This document shows positions 26,781-35,166 of a stretch of DNA of 64,000 nt, in pieces. The notes under the pieces were generated by a model. It saw only the letters and a list, made by a program, of their open reading frames with translations, made no database searches and had not been told where the DNA came from. Position numbers and translations under genes: made by a program. Every line of letters starts with the position of its first letter. Positions within the stretch are counted from its first letter, which is position 1. Origin of the DNA: Rhodobacterales bacterium LSUCC0387 (GTDB lineage Bacteria; Pseudomonadota; Alphaproteobacteria; Rhodobacterales; Rhodobacteraceae); assembly GCA_015689775.1 (NCBI GenBank), contig WVSR01000004.1:177731-241730 (forward strand). The letters are read 5' to 3'.

Positions 26781-27701
26781 ATGCAAATCACCAGACGTAA
26801 TTTGATCTTATCAAGTTCTGCAGCCACCCTGTCGGGCCTTGCCCTGCCACGCAAATTATGGGCGCAGACCACACTGAATATGGGCGATTTCGAGGTGATG
26901 ACCCTCTCAGATGGCAGCCTCACCTTGCCTGCAGATTTCATCTTTGGCCCGATGGATGAAGGGGCCCTTGCGCCCATCTTGGCCGAGGCAGGTGTGGATC
27001 GAAACACGCCGCTTACGCCACCTTGTAATGTCACGCTTTTGCGCAAAGGCGATGCAACAATCCTGATCGACACAGGCGCAGGCTTTGCTTTTCAAGACAC
27101 TGCGGGGCAGTTGCTTGATGCGCTCAATGCGGCAGGCATTGCAGCAGATGACATCACCCATGTCCTTTTCAGCCATGGCCATCCCGACCATCTTTGGGGC
27201 GTGCTAGATGATTTTGACGAGGCAACATTCTTCAATGCCGAGCATATTATGGGCGAAATCGAATATGACTATTGGATGGATCCCAGCACCGTTAATTCTA
27301 TTGGCGAAGCCCGTGCTGCCTTTGCCGCAGGGGCTTCGCGCCGTCTCGGCATGTTAGGCGACCAGATCACGCGGATCAGTGATGGGGTCGAAATTGTTTC
27401 TGGCCTTCGCGCCAAACTAACGCCAGGCCATAGCCCTGGCCACATGGCCTTTGAAATTGCCTCAGGATCGCAACAGCTCATGATCATTGGCGATGTTGTT
27501 ACCAATGATCATGTCGGCTTCGTGAAGCCTGGGTGGGCTTCGGGATCAGATCAAGATGAGGTACTCGGGGCTGTGACCCGCGCCAGTCTCATGGATCAAT
27601 GCGCTACTGACGACATAACGATAGTCGGTTATCACTTGCCCAATGGAGGGATTGGCCGCATTACCCGCGCGAATGAAGGGTATAGGTTTGAAGGGATTTA
27701 G
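26781..27701 (+). CDS. Metallo-beta-lactamase-fold hydrolase, sox-associated (SoxH-like)
   Basis: This 306-residue exported MBL-fold protein has a Tat-type N-terminus (ITRRNLILSSSAATLSGLAL) and the full zinc motif HVLFSHGHPDHLWGV, then GHSPGHMAF and MIIGDVVTNDHV. MBL proteins near sox loci (SoxH) are of unclear function; hydrolysis of a thioester or sulfur intermediate is possible. The ATG at 26781 is preferred over 26775 because GGAGGA then has normal spacing. The TAG stop is followed directly by the LysE frame. Confidence 0.82.
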   Translation: MQITRRNLILSSSAATLSGLALPRKLWAQTTLNMGDFEVMTLSDGSLTLPADFIFGPMDEGALAPILAEAGVDRNTPLTPPCNVTLLRKGDATILIDTGAGFAFQDTAGQLLDALNAAGIAADDITHVLFSHGHPDHLWGVLDDFDEATFFNAEHIMGEIEYDYWMDPSTVNSIGEARAAFAAGASRRLGMLGDQITRISDGVEIVSGLRAKLTPGHSPGHMAFEIASGSQQLMIIGDVVTNDHVGFVKPGWASGSDQDEVLGAVTRASLMDQCATDDITIVGYHLPNGGIGRITRANEGYRFEGI

Positions 27702-28310
27702 ATCATCACAGCCTTCATAACTGGATTTTTTACAAGCCTTTCGCTGATTTTGGCCATTGGTGCACAAAATGCTTTTGTACTGCGCACGGGGCTATTGGCG
27801 CGACATGTGTTTTGGGTCTGCCTGAGCTGTGCGCTGTCCGACGCGATTTTGATAAGTCTTGGGGTGGCCGGGTTTGAGCGGGCGACCGCAGCGCTGCCTT
27901 GGATTGCGCCTGCGCTAACCTATGGCGGCACGCTCTTTCTCTTCAGCTATGGCGCGCTGCGATTTCGAGCCGCATTTGCAGGCGCGGATGCAATCAACCT
28001 CAGCGATGTAACCCCGCCGACACGTATTTGGGCAAGTCTGACCGCCTGTTTAGCCATCACATGGCTCAACCCCCATGTTTATCTCGACACAATGGTTCTT
28101 TTGGGTGCTGTTTCCGCCCAATTCACTGAGCAGAAACCCATTTTTGCAGCAGGGGCCGTTCTGGCCTCTTTTTGCTTTTTCTTTAGCCTTGGCTACGGCG
28201 CACGGCTTGCGCGGCCCATGTTTCAGTCATCCAAAGCTTGGCGTATCCTAGAGGCCATCATCGGCGGCATCATGTGGGCCATAGCGACAGGGCTACTTAT
28301 TTCAGCATAG
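27702..28310 (+). CDS. LysE/ArgO-family amino acid exporter (start codon unclear)
   Basis: This inner-membrane exporter of about 200 residues has six hydrophobic segments. The first helix carries the family signature SLILAIGAQNAFVLRTGLLARH. The only canonical start (TTG at 27750) cuts that helix in half. The conserved helix begins at ITAFITGFFTSLSLI, directly after the TAG of the MBL gene at 27699-27701, with no ATG, GTG or TTG between. Translation may begin at a rare ATC, ATA or CTG, or by termination-reinitiation. I give the start of the homologous frame. LysE proteins export basic or other amino acids and sometimes cysteine-like compounds. Confidence 0.72.
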   Translation: MITAFITGFFTSLSLILAIGAQNAFVLRTGLLARHVFWVCLSCALSDAILISLGVAGFERATAALPWIAPALTYGGTLFLFSYGALRFRAAFAGADAINLSDVTPPTRIWASLTACLAITWLNPHVYLDTMVLLGAVSAQFTEQKPIFAAGAVLASFCFFFSLGYGARLARPMFQSSKAWRILEAIIGGIMWAIATGLLISA

Positions 28311-28379
28311 CCCACCAAACTGACGTAGAAACAGGAATAAGCTTTCTTGAGTTGCAAATCTTATGCTATCGCAGACGCT

Positions 28380-29258
28380 ATGAAAAATGTCCCTGATGCG
28401 AATGTTCTAGCTATTGATGGTGGCGGCACACATTGCCGTATCGCCTACGGCAGCTGTGAAAATCACAGTATGGTAGACATGGGCGCAGCCAACGTCTCGA
28501 GCGATTTTGAGGGGGCATTGAACACGATCATTGGCGGGGTTGAAGCGCTCTGTGCAAAATTGCAAATGCCCTTTGCGGATCTCATCGCCTGCCCCTGCTA
28601 TATCGGGGTTGCAGGGGTGACTGGGCCACAGATGGCCTCGCGTCTACGCAAGGCGCTGCCCTTTTCCCATGTCCATGTAACCGATGACCGACCCCCTGCC
28701 CTACGCGGCGCACTCGGGGCAAAAGATGGCGCGATCGCCCATTGTGGCACAGGTTCTTTTTGGGGACTTCAACTTGGCGGTGCGCAAAAATTTGCAGGCG
28801 GTTGGGGCTATGTTTTGGGAGATGAGGCCTCGGCCCATTGGTTGGGCCGTGCAGCACTTAGCGCCACGCTAGAAACCGTGGACGGGCGGCGGCGCGCCAC
28901 TGATTTTGCGCAATCTCTGCTCGCTCAATATGACGGGCCAACAGGAATCGTGTACTTTGCCACCCATGCCCGCCCTGACGAAATCGCAGCGCTTGCAACT
29001 TTGGTACGCAGCGCCGCAGCCCAAGATGACCCTCTCGCCCTCGCCCTGATGCAGGCAGGAGCCGATGAGATCACGCAAAGCCTCGCAGCCTTGGGGTGGC
29101 ATGACGGCTTAGATCTTTGCCTAACAGGGGGGCTTGGGGGCCAATATCACCCCTATTTGCCACCTGCCCTACAGGCCCGCATCACTGCGCCTGCGGCCGC
29201 GCCCATCGTCGGTGCCCTCGCCCTTGCCTCAGATTTTGCGCGTGGGGAGATTGCATGA
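28380..29258 (+). CDS. BadF/BadG/BcrA-family kinase, N-acetylglucosamine kinase-like
   Basis: This 292-residue ATPase of the ASKHA fold has the phosphate-1 motif AIDGGGTHCRIAYG, the catalytic-type region YIGVAGVTGPQ, adenosine/phosphate motifs GTGSFWGLQ and GWGYVLGDEASAHWLGRAAL, and a C-terminal LTGGLGGQ. The style is that of GlcNAc kinases of this family. It overlaps nagA by 4 bp (ATGA). The pair would phosphorylate N-acetylglucosamine and then deacetylate it. The open frame begins at a TTG 33 bp upstream; I chose the ATG at 28380 so that the phosphate motif sits at the usual distance from the N-terminus. Confidence 0.82.
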   Translation: MKNVPDANVLAIDGGGTHCRIAYGSCENHSMVDMGAANVSSDFEGALNTIIGGVEALCAKLQMPFADLIACPCYIGVAGVTGPQMASRLRKALPFSHVHVTDDRPPALRGALGAKDGAIAHCGTGSFWGLQLGGAQKFAGGWGYVLGDEASAHWLGRAALSATLETVDGRRRATDFAQSLLAQYDGPTGIVYFATHARPDEIAALATLVRSAAAQDDPLALALMQAGADEITQSLAALGWHDGLDLCLTGGLGGQYHPYLPPALQARITAPAAAPIVGALALASDFARGEIA

Positions 29259-30391
29259 GCACCCGATACCACCTGATCCGCAACGCCCGCTATTTTGATG
29301 GCAACAACCTGACGGGCCCCGCAACAGTACAATTTTACGGTGATGATTTTTTAGGGGCCTTCGGCAAAGATCACCACCTGCAAGGGGCCGCAGAGATTGA
29401 TCTTGGCGGAGATATTTTATTTGCGGGCTATGTAGATTTGCAGGTCAATGGCGGGGATGGGATCTTGTTCAATTCCACTCCTAATTGTGACGGCTTGCGG
29501 CGCATGGCTAAGGCACATCGCCGCTTAGGCACCACTGCCTTTTTGCCGACCCTCATCACCGACACTCCCGAAGTAACCTGTGCTGCAATTACCGCCACCC
29601 GAGACGCTATCGCGGCACAAGTCAACGAGATTGCGGGCCTGCATCTTGAGGGGCCACATCTGTCAGCGGCACGCAAAGGGGCGCATGATGGCGAGCTGAT
29701 ACGCAGCATGACTGAGCAGGATCTGGCGCTCTATCTTGACGCAGCGGCAGCCCTGCCCTGTTTGAAACTGACCATCGCCCCTGAATCCGTCACAGAAGAC
29801 CAAGTGGCCCAACTGGCACGTGCAGGTGTCATTCTGTCCTTGGGCCACACGGATGCGGATTACGACACCTGCCTGCGCTATTTTAAGGCGGGAGTACGTG
29901 CCACAACTCATTTATTCAACGCCATGAGCCAGCTGAACAGCCGTGAGCCTGGCTTGGTCGGGGCCACCTTAGGCACGGGCAGCGTCAGCGCAGGCGTGAT
30001 CGCGGATGGGGTGCATGTGCATCCAGTATCATTGCGCGCGGCATGGGACGCAAAAAAGGGGCCATGCGGGCTGTTCCTTGTAACCGATGCCATGGCGGTT
30101 GCAGGCAGCGACTTGACCGAATTTGACCTATGCGGGCGGCGCATCACCCGAAAAGACGGGATTTTGACCTTGGGTGATGGTACGCTTGCAGGCGCGGATT
30201 TAGACCTGACCCGCGCGGTGAAGGTGATGGTTGAAGATGTCGGCATCTCCCTTGTTGATGCCTTACGCGCCGCAACCTCGACACCTGCCGCGCTGATCGG
30301 CCTCAGCTATGAACAAGGGCCCCTGCAACGTATGATGCGCCTCTCGACTGGCACATGGACACTAACCCCTATGGAAAATGACTTAACATGA
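29255..30391 (+). CDS. nagA: N-acetylglucosamine-6-phosphate deacetylase
   Basis: This 378-residue amidohydrolase removes the acetyl group from GlcNAc-6-phosphate. The metal and substrate motifs are GYVDLQVNGGDG, LHLEGPHLSAARKGAH, LGHTDADYDTC, TTHLFNAMSQLNSREPG and the catalytic Asp in LVTDAMAVAG. The open frame extends upstream through the kinase gene; the ATG at 29255, overlapping the kinase stop, gives MSTRYHLIRNARYFDG, the correct NagA start. No nagB deaminase is in the window. It overlaps the start of the isomerase stub that follows by 4 bp. Confidence 0.92.
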   Translation: MSTRYHLIRNARYFDGNNLTGPATVQFYGDDFLGAFGKDHHLQGAAEIDLGGDILFAGYVDLQVNGGDGILFNSTPNCDGLRRMAKAHRRLGTTAFLPTLITDTPEVTCAAITATRDAIAAQVNEIAGLHLEGPHLSAARKGAHDGELIRSMTEQDLALYLDAAAALPCLKLTIAPESVTEDQVAQLARAGVILSLGHTDADYDTCLRYFKAGVRATTHLFNAMSQLNSREPGLVGATLGTGSVSAGVIADGVHVHPVSLRAAWDAKKGPCGLFLVTDAMAVAGSDLTEFDLCGRRITRKDGILTLGDGTLAGADLDLTRAVKVMVEDVGISLVDALRAATSTPAALIGLSYEQGPLQRMMRLSTGTWTLTPMENDLT

Positions 30392-30456
30392 AACGCTCTG
30401 CCATCAATGCCATCATTGCAAACGCCGATGAGATCATCCTTCACTTCGGCGCTTGA
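30388..30456 (+). pseudogene. Truncated D-lyxose/D-mannose isomerase-like (DUF1498) gene, N-terminal stub
   Basis: An ATG overlapping the nagA stop (ATGA) opens a 22-codon frame beginning MKRSAINAIIANADEIIL and ending at TGA. The start MKRS-IN-I is the characteristic N-terminus of D-lyxose ketol-isomerases (DUF1498, about 225 residues). The body of the gene is missing and the next 85 bp lead to iolG. A deletion has therefore removed the last gene of this aminosugar operon. The short peptide is unlikely to be functional. Confidence 0.6.
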
Positions 30457-30541
30457 CGCGGGCGCGGGCATCCTCACATTTGGCGCTAACAGTTAAGACG
30501 CACATTCACGCTAATTTTGACACGAAGAAAAGGCACAGATC

Positions 30542-31537
30542 ATGTTGAAAGTTGGACTTCTAGGCGCGGGCCGCATCGCGGGAGTTCATGCCACAGCCAT
30601 CACCTCACACCCCCAAAGCGAATTGGCCGCGGTATCGGATTTCTATTCTGAGGCAGCTGAAAAATTGGCGGCGCAATATGGCGCCGTGGCGCGCAGCACG
30701 GATGAGATTATCGCAGATCCCAAGATTGACGCGGTACTGATTGCAACCTCGACTGATACCCATTCTGATTTGATGGAGGCCGCCACCCGCGCCGGCAAGG
30801 CCGTGCTGTGCGAAAAGCCTGTTGACCTCAGCCTTGAGCGCGCGCGCGCCTGCCAAAACGTGGTCGATGCCACAGGCCGCCCTGTGATGATCGGGTTCAA
30901 CCGCCGCTTTGATACTAATTTTGGCACGCTCAAAGCCGCGCTTGCGGCAGGCGAGATTGGCAAGGCGGAATTGCTGTCAATAACCTCTTTTGACCCCGCC
31001 CCACCGCCTGTCGCCTATATTAAAGTTTCTGGCGGGATTTTCCGCGATATGATGATCCATGATTTTGACATGGCGAATTTCATCATGGGCTCTGCCCCTG
31101 TTTCGATCAGTGCCACGGCCTCCTCAATCGTGGATCCAGACATTGGCGCGGCAGGTGATTTTGACACGGCGATTGTGACCTTGCGCTACGCAGGTGGCGA
31201 ATTGGCCGTCATCAAAAACTCGCGCCGTGCGGTTTATGGTTATGATCAACGCGTGGAACTGCTTGGATCAGAGGGCCTCTTGCAAGCGCAAAATATGCTT
31301 GAAAATACGGTCTTAAAATCGGACACACAGGGCATAACGGGGGCCAAACCCACCTATTTCTTCCTTGAACGCTACATGCAGGCCTATAAGGCCGAATGGT
31401 CGGCCTTTGTTGCGGCGATCACCGAAGGAGCCACCCTGCCCGTCACGTTGTCAGATGGGGTTCTGGCCCTCGCAATGGCCGAGGCGGCAACAAAATCCGC
31501 GAAAACGGGTCAACCCGTTCTCCTGGCCGATATCTAG
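30542..31537 (+). CDS. iolG: Inositol 2-dehydrogenase, Gfo/Idh/MocA family
   Basis: This 331-residue NAD-dependent dehydrogenase has the Rossmann motif GLLGAGRIAGVHA, catalytic lysine in VLCEKPVD and the catalytic Asp/His region GGIFRDMMIHDFDMANFIMG. These match IolG, which oxidises myo-inositol to scyllo-inosose, the first step of inositol breakdown. The gene looks intact. The rest of the iol pathway 4-6 kb downstream is partly destroyed (iolC and iolD remnants), so its present role is uncertain. It has its own upstream gap of 85 bp. Confidence 0.86.
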   Translation: MLKVGLLGAGRIAGVHATAITSHPQSELAAVSDFYSEAAEKLAAQYGAVARSTDEIIADPKIDAVLIATSTDTHSDLMEAATRAGKAVLCEKPVDLSLERARACQNVVDATGRPVMIGFNRRFDTNFGTLKAALAAGEIGKAELLSITSFDPAPPPVAYIKVSGGIFRDMMIHDFDMANFIMGSAPVSISATASSIVDPDIGAAGDFDTAIVTLRYAGGELAVIKNSRRAVYGYDQRVELLGSEGLLQAQNMLENTVLKSDTQGITGAKPTYFFLERYMQAYKAEWSAFVAAITEGATLPVTLSDGVLALAMAEAATKSAKTGQPVLLADI

Positions 31538-31771
31538 GTCGGTGAAAACGCATATGAGCAATTGCGATCTTCATGAGCAATGCAGCACTCAGGGTCGTAG
31601 TATGGGCTCGATTTCCGCCCTCCCTTGCCGATTAAGGCTGTAGCATCACCTACATTGCCCAATCTAGGACCGCCGAACCGCGCAATCTCTTTTACTCCGT
31701 TTGCCATATTGACATGATGGAGGTTTATCGCCTGTGTTGGGACTGGAACATCGGGATAAAGGAAACGACGC

Positions 31772-32419
31772 ATGCATGACTTAACAACACGTTTGGAGCG
31801 ACTGTACTCAAGCGCAGTTTATGATGCATTGCGTGCGCTAGGGCATGACAATTGTGTTTTGCCCCATGGTATCAGCGCCCTGATACCTGGGCAAAAATTA
31901 GCCGGCGAAATTTTTACAATCGATGGGCATTACGAAGTAGGTCAGGATCCTCACTCAACTCTGCTGAGTTGGTCGACTGTTCTGTCAAAAGCACCGTCTG
32001 GGAAGGTCTTAATCTGCCAACCTAACACTTACGAAGTTGCATTAATGGGAGAGCTATCTTCTGAGGTGCTAAAGAAAAAAGGTGTTAAGGGATACATCGT
32101 AGATGGGGCTACAAGAGACGTATCATTTATACTTGAAAATGAATTTCCGACTTTTTGTCGCTTCAACACGCCAAAGGACATCGTCGGAAGGTGGGTGGCA
32201 AAAACTATGGGCGGACCGATTGAGATCGGTGGCGTTTCCATAAATTCGGGAGATTACGTAATCGCTGATCTTGACGGAGTAGTTATTATCCCCCGCATGA
32301 TTGCTGAAGATGTCGTCAAAGCAACAGAAGAGAAAGCAAGTACAGAAACAGAAATGCGGGCCGCTCTAATGAGCGGGATGGACCCTGTCGACGCTTATAA
32401 AAAATACGGCGTTTTTTAG
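31772..32419 (+). CDS. RraA-like / HMG-CHA aldolase family protein
   Basis: This 215-residue RraA-fold protein shows the YDALRALG start, MGELSSEVLKKKGVKGYIVDGATRD (the D-rich metal/pyruvate-binding loop) and NSGDYVIADLDGVVIIP. Family members are 4-hydroxy-4-methyl-2-oxoglutarate or oxaloacetate-type aldolases, and some bind RNase E. As it faces a keto-acid dehydratase/aldolase gene, an enzyme for a keto acid is likelier than an RNase E regulator. The base composition is clearly more AT-rich than the sox region, suggesting transfer. AAAGGA lies 8 bp before the ATG. Confidence 0.82.
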   Translation: MHDLTTRLERLYSSAVYDALRALGHDNCVLPHGISALIPGQKLAGEIFTIDGHYEVGQDPHSTLLSWSTVLSKAPSGKVLICQPNTYEVALMGELSSEVLKKKGVKGYIVDGATRDVSFILENEFPTFCRFNTPKDIVGRWVAKTMGGPIEIGGVSINSGDYVIADLDGVVIIPRMIAEDVVKATEEKASTETEMRAALMSGMDPVDAYKKYGVF

Positions 32420-32498
32420 TTCACGCACTGATAGTAATGCACATCTCTGTTTTTATTAACATAAAGCCTTCGCAGCTCAGCAAACTACTTGGATACTT

Positions 32499-33410
32499 TC
32501 AAAGCCCCCATCGTAATACTACTGGGTCTAACGGCTTTAAAAGATCTATCATTCGCGATTTAATCTTTGGGTGAAGTTCAGGAATTGGATGACGACAAAA
32601 GTCCGATTTGATGACACCGCCTTCTACCATCGCAACTTTACATGCTTGCCAACCACATTGACGATTTTCATGATTTATTGCCATTGCAATGCGTTCATAA
32701 CAGTCTGTAGCTGATTTAATTTCTCCGGCTAGATGCTTAACAATAACGGGCTTGATTTGGTCAACGATCATACCACTCGTCATAGAACCAGTCGCACCAG
32801 CATCAAGGTCAGCTAGCAACGTAATACCCTCTTCTCCATCGAAGGGGGCCTTTATTGCGTCGCCACCATGCTCAATCAAACTACGAATTTTGTTTGCTGC
32901 TCTTGGGCATTCAATTTTGAAAAGCTTAACTGCCTCTATTTCTTTTGCCATTTTAACCAAGAGCGGGACAGAGAGTTCAACGCCAGACAAAGGCGCATCT
33001 TGCACCATAATATCGATACCCACTTTGCCCACAGCCGCAAATTGCTCGAAGCTTTGCTCAGGAGTGCCTTTTAGTAGTGCCCCGTGATATGGCGGCATCA
33101 TCATGACCACATCTGCTCCCAGATCCTTCGCAAACTGTGCTCTCTGGACAGCTATCTGAGTTGCATAATGACTAATCGTCACTATCACGGGCACCCGTCC
33201 AGCGATGTGCTCGACACTAAGTCGCGCTAACTCCTCGCGCTCTGCGTCAGAGATCAGAAATTGCTCCGAAAAATTGGCAAGAATGCAAATGCCATCGGCG
33301 CCTTGATCAATCAAACAGTCTAATACACGCTTCATACCATGAAGATCTAAGCTCCCATCTTCGTTGAAAGGTGTGGGAGCAACGGGCCAAATACCGGAGT
33401 ATATACTCAA
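32499..33410 (-). CDS. DapA-family 2-keto-3-deoxy sugar acid dehydratase/aldolase
   Basis: This 303-residue TIM-barrel class I lyase of the dihydrodipicolinate synthase family has the Schiff-base lysine in LFKIECPRAANK. The strand that carries the YxxP tyrosine in DapA reads MVQDAPLSG instead. That QDAP motif resembles 2-keto-3-deoxy-L-arabonate dehydratases rather than lysine biosynthesis. It probably acts on a sugar-derived 2-keto-3-deoxy acid. The start is a TTG with GAGGT 6 bp upstream. AT-rich codon use matches the convergent RraA gene, and both belong to the accessory island. Confidence 0.8.
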   Translation of the reverse strand: MSIYSGIWPVAPTPFNEDGSLDLHGMKRVLDCLIDQGADGICILANFSEQFLISDAEREELARLSVEHIAGRVPVIVTISHYATQIAVQRAQFAKDLGADVVMMMPPYHGALLKGTPEQSFEQFAAVGKVGIDIMVQDAPLSGVELSVPLLVKMAKEIEAVKLFKIECPRAANKIRSLIEHGGDAIKAPFDGEEGITLLADLDAGATGSMTSGMIVDQIKPVIVKHLAGEIKSATDCYERIAMAINHENRQCGWQACKVAMVEGGVIKSDFCRHPIPELHPKIKSRMIDLLKPLDPVVLRWGL

Positions 33411-33724
33411 TTTTTTACCTCAAAAAATCCACGCATAACGTCATTGGCAGAGCGGCAATCAGCACACTGGGTCAGATTCACGTCAAGCTAAAATGACAAT
33501 TTTCAACGTACCAGTGGCAACGCAACAAGTCGAATATATCGTAGCATTAAAGTCAAAAAACCATGATTTTTAGGGAAATTTCTAGTTTCAGACCCAAACG
33601 ATATTTCGGTTAGTGAGTACAAGACGAGTTGGTGTTAGCCAAGGAAAACATCCTAGTGTTCCGTATTTTTTGTTATTTTTAAATTTTTATGCAATTCTGA
33701 CGTTCCAACATAGGAGATAAAAAA
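33411..33724. other. AT-rich intergenic region between divergent island genes
   Basis: These 314 bp separate the DapA-like gene and the GYD gene. They are markedly AT-rich near the GYD start. I see no gene, RNA or convincing operator. It must contain the two divergent promoters. A TAGGAG ribosome-binding site ends the region before the GYD ATG. Confidence 0.5.
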
Positions 33725-34051
33725 ATGAGAGTTTTGTATATTGGAATGTACAGCGAAGAGGGCCTCGAAGGTCTAGAGAATAGCAACTTCGCAAACCGCA
33801 GAGAAGCCGCGGCATCAATCGCAAAAGCGGCGGGAGGAGAGCTCCTTGATTTGATGTATCTCCAAGGAGATTACGATATGGCAGCTCTTATGGAATTACC
33901 AAGCCTTGAAGCGGCAAGTGGATTATTAAAAGCAGTGACCGACTCTGGCGCGTGGGAAGATATGGTAATGTTGCCAGAATTTGATTTGGATAAAGGTCTA
34001 GCGGCAATTAAAGCAGTAAAATCAAGTTATAAAACTCCAGGCAAGGAGTAG
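33725..34051 (+). CDS. GYD domain protein
   Basis: This 108-residue soluble protein matches the GYD domain, a small ferredoxin-like-fold family of unknown function. The signature is the central QGDYDMAALMELPSLEAASGLLKAV, with an N-terminal YIGMYSEEGLEGLE (usual start YTxxGxxxl). It is preceded by a TAGGAG ribosome-binding site and flanked by AT-rich DNA. It is likely a single-gene unit in the island. No partner is evident. Confidence 0.8.
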   Translation: MRVLYIGMYSEEGLEGLENSNFANRREAAASIAKAAGGELLDLMYLQGDYDMAALMELPSLEAASGLLKAVTDSGAWEDMVMLPEFDLDKGLAAIKAVKSSYKTPGKE

Positions 34052-34101
34052 CTTATGCCAACACTGTGTGCTCGCTAAAAAATTCTAATCTTAGGCGGTG
34101 G

Positions 34102-34329
34102 CTATTTTTTTGCACTATAAAAAAACCAGCTACACAGGCAAGCTGCTGTCGGCAAAATGATTAGCCCTGCCATCTGCCATGCGTTCGCATCAGATATTTT
34201 CACATCGTCTAGAACAAAAGCGGTCGAAAATACAAAAGTTAAGAGCCAAATAATGACGTAGCGCACGCTTGTTAACAGGATCTTGATGGTGAGTTTATAG
34301 CGGTTCAATACACGGCCACTCCTCAGCAA
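34102..34329 (-). CDS. Small membrane protein of unknown function
   Basis: This is a 75-residue protein with two strong hydrophobic segments (VIIWLLTFVFSTAFVLDD and AGLIILPTAACLCSWFFYS). It overlaps the 3' end of the Rap1a-like gene by 35 bp, so the start may lie slightly downstream. I do not recognise the family. It ends a short minus-strand row of three exported or membrane proteins. Confidence 0.45.
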   Translation of the reverse strand: MLRSGRVLNRYKLTIKILLTSVRYVIIWLLTFVFSTAFVLDDVKISDANAWQMAGLIILPTAACLCSWFFYSAKK

Positions 34330-34705
34330 GCGACGCGGCTAGCATGCCGACGGGAAAGCTGCGAAGACTTGGATTGTCGTTAGCGTAATTCCACATTGTT
34401 TGCCTGTAGGCAGTGAGTGAAGTGTTTCCGCCTGATAGGTCTGCTTTTAAATGATTAGGAGTGTCGTTGCGATCTAGCTGACAGTTTAAATCCATCAAAC
34501 TAGACAAACCTACAATCAAACCCATGCAAAGACCAAACTGTATATAATCATTGTCATCAACGAAGTCCGTTACTCGAGTGGGCTGACAGACTTCAAAAAA
34601 CTGCCGTACAGTTAACGGTACAACCGCCTCCGCCCTCACCGGTGAGGACAGTGCGGAGGCTGCTAACGCGCCTATTACAATGTATTTTATTATGACCTTA
34701 TGCAT
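34295..34705 (-). CDS. Secreted Rap1a/Tai-like protein
   Basis: This 136-residue exported protein has a signal peptide (YIVIGALAASALSSPVRAEA). The pattern FFEVCQP, then QFGLCMGLIVGLSSLM, then NPSLRSFPVGMLAASLAEEWPC matches the Rap1a/Tai fold, with three or four disulfide-type cysteines. Rap1a is an immunity protein against a type VI amidase effector; many remote homologues are not T6SS-linked. No T6SS effector is adjacent. It overlaps the upstream gene by 16 bp. Confidence 0.62.
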   Translation of the reverse strand: MHKVIIKYIVIGALAASALSSPVRAEAVVPLTVRQFFEVCQPTRVTDFVDDNDYIQFGLCMGLIVGLSSLMDLNCQLDRNDTPNHLKADLSGGNTSLTAYRQTMWNYANDNPSLRSFPVGMLAASLAEEWPCIEPL

Positions 34706-35046
34706 TGGAGCGTTGTATCAAGCGACGAAAGGTCACGAAAGCCAGTGCTCATGACCCTTGTTTGCAAAGACAAAAACTGACGGTCTAAAAGAAAACTTTT
34801 AATGGTATTGCTCCCATACCTTTGGCCTTGGACGTCAGCCCATCCTATGAACCGATTATTCCAAATTAAAATAGTTGTGCTCCAATCACCTGGAGAGCTG
34901 GTGTCAGAGACGGTTTCTTTCTCCAAATCAAGCTGAAATATGGCCACTTCCCCATCAGGCCATTCACATTCTATCGTGGCGACCTCTGCCCCTAAAGGCG
35001 AAGCGAGTACTACGGCGATCAGTACGGTTGCTAAGAAGTGTTGCAT
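34690..35046 (-). CDS. Secreted protein of unknown function
   Basis: This is a 118-residue protein with a signal peptide (MQHFLATVLIAVVLASPLGAEV) and two cysteines (IECEWPDG and TLQCIRS) placed near the ends of a small beta-rich domain. The chosen start is the ATG at 35046, since the longer frame puts twelve unlikely residues before the signal peptide. It overlaps the Rap1a-like gene by 16 bp, so the two are translated together. No family recognised. Confidence 0.55.
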   Translation of the reverse strand: MQHFLATVLIAVVLASPLGAEVATIECEWPDGEVAIFQLDLEKETVSDTSSPGDWSTTILIWNNRFIGWADVQGQRYGSNTIKSFLLDRQFLSLQTRVMSTGFRDLSSLDTTLQCIRS

Positions 35047-35166
35047 TCGAGAAATGCAATCATCCCACCCCAAATGTGTCAAGGCATAGACGCATCCGAC
35101 ACCAATAATCAGGAGATATGCGCGACAACAAAATTGAAGTCGTACGCACCCGGGGAGCTAGGCGCT

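Noticed and set aside
31534..31773. Minus-strand 79-codon ORF between iolG and the RraA-like gene
   Set aside because: No recognisable motif or ribosome-binding site, and it overlaps both flanking gene ends; treated as non-coding.
32499..33410. dapA for lysine biosynthesis
   Set aside because: The YxxP tyrosine strand is replaced by QDAP as in keto-deoxy sugar acid lyases.
34295..34705. T6SS immunity gene (Rap1a) implying a nearby effector
   Set aside because: No amidase effector, Hcp, VgrG or other T6SS gene is in the window; only the fold is supported.
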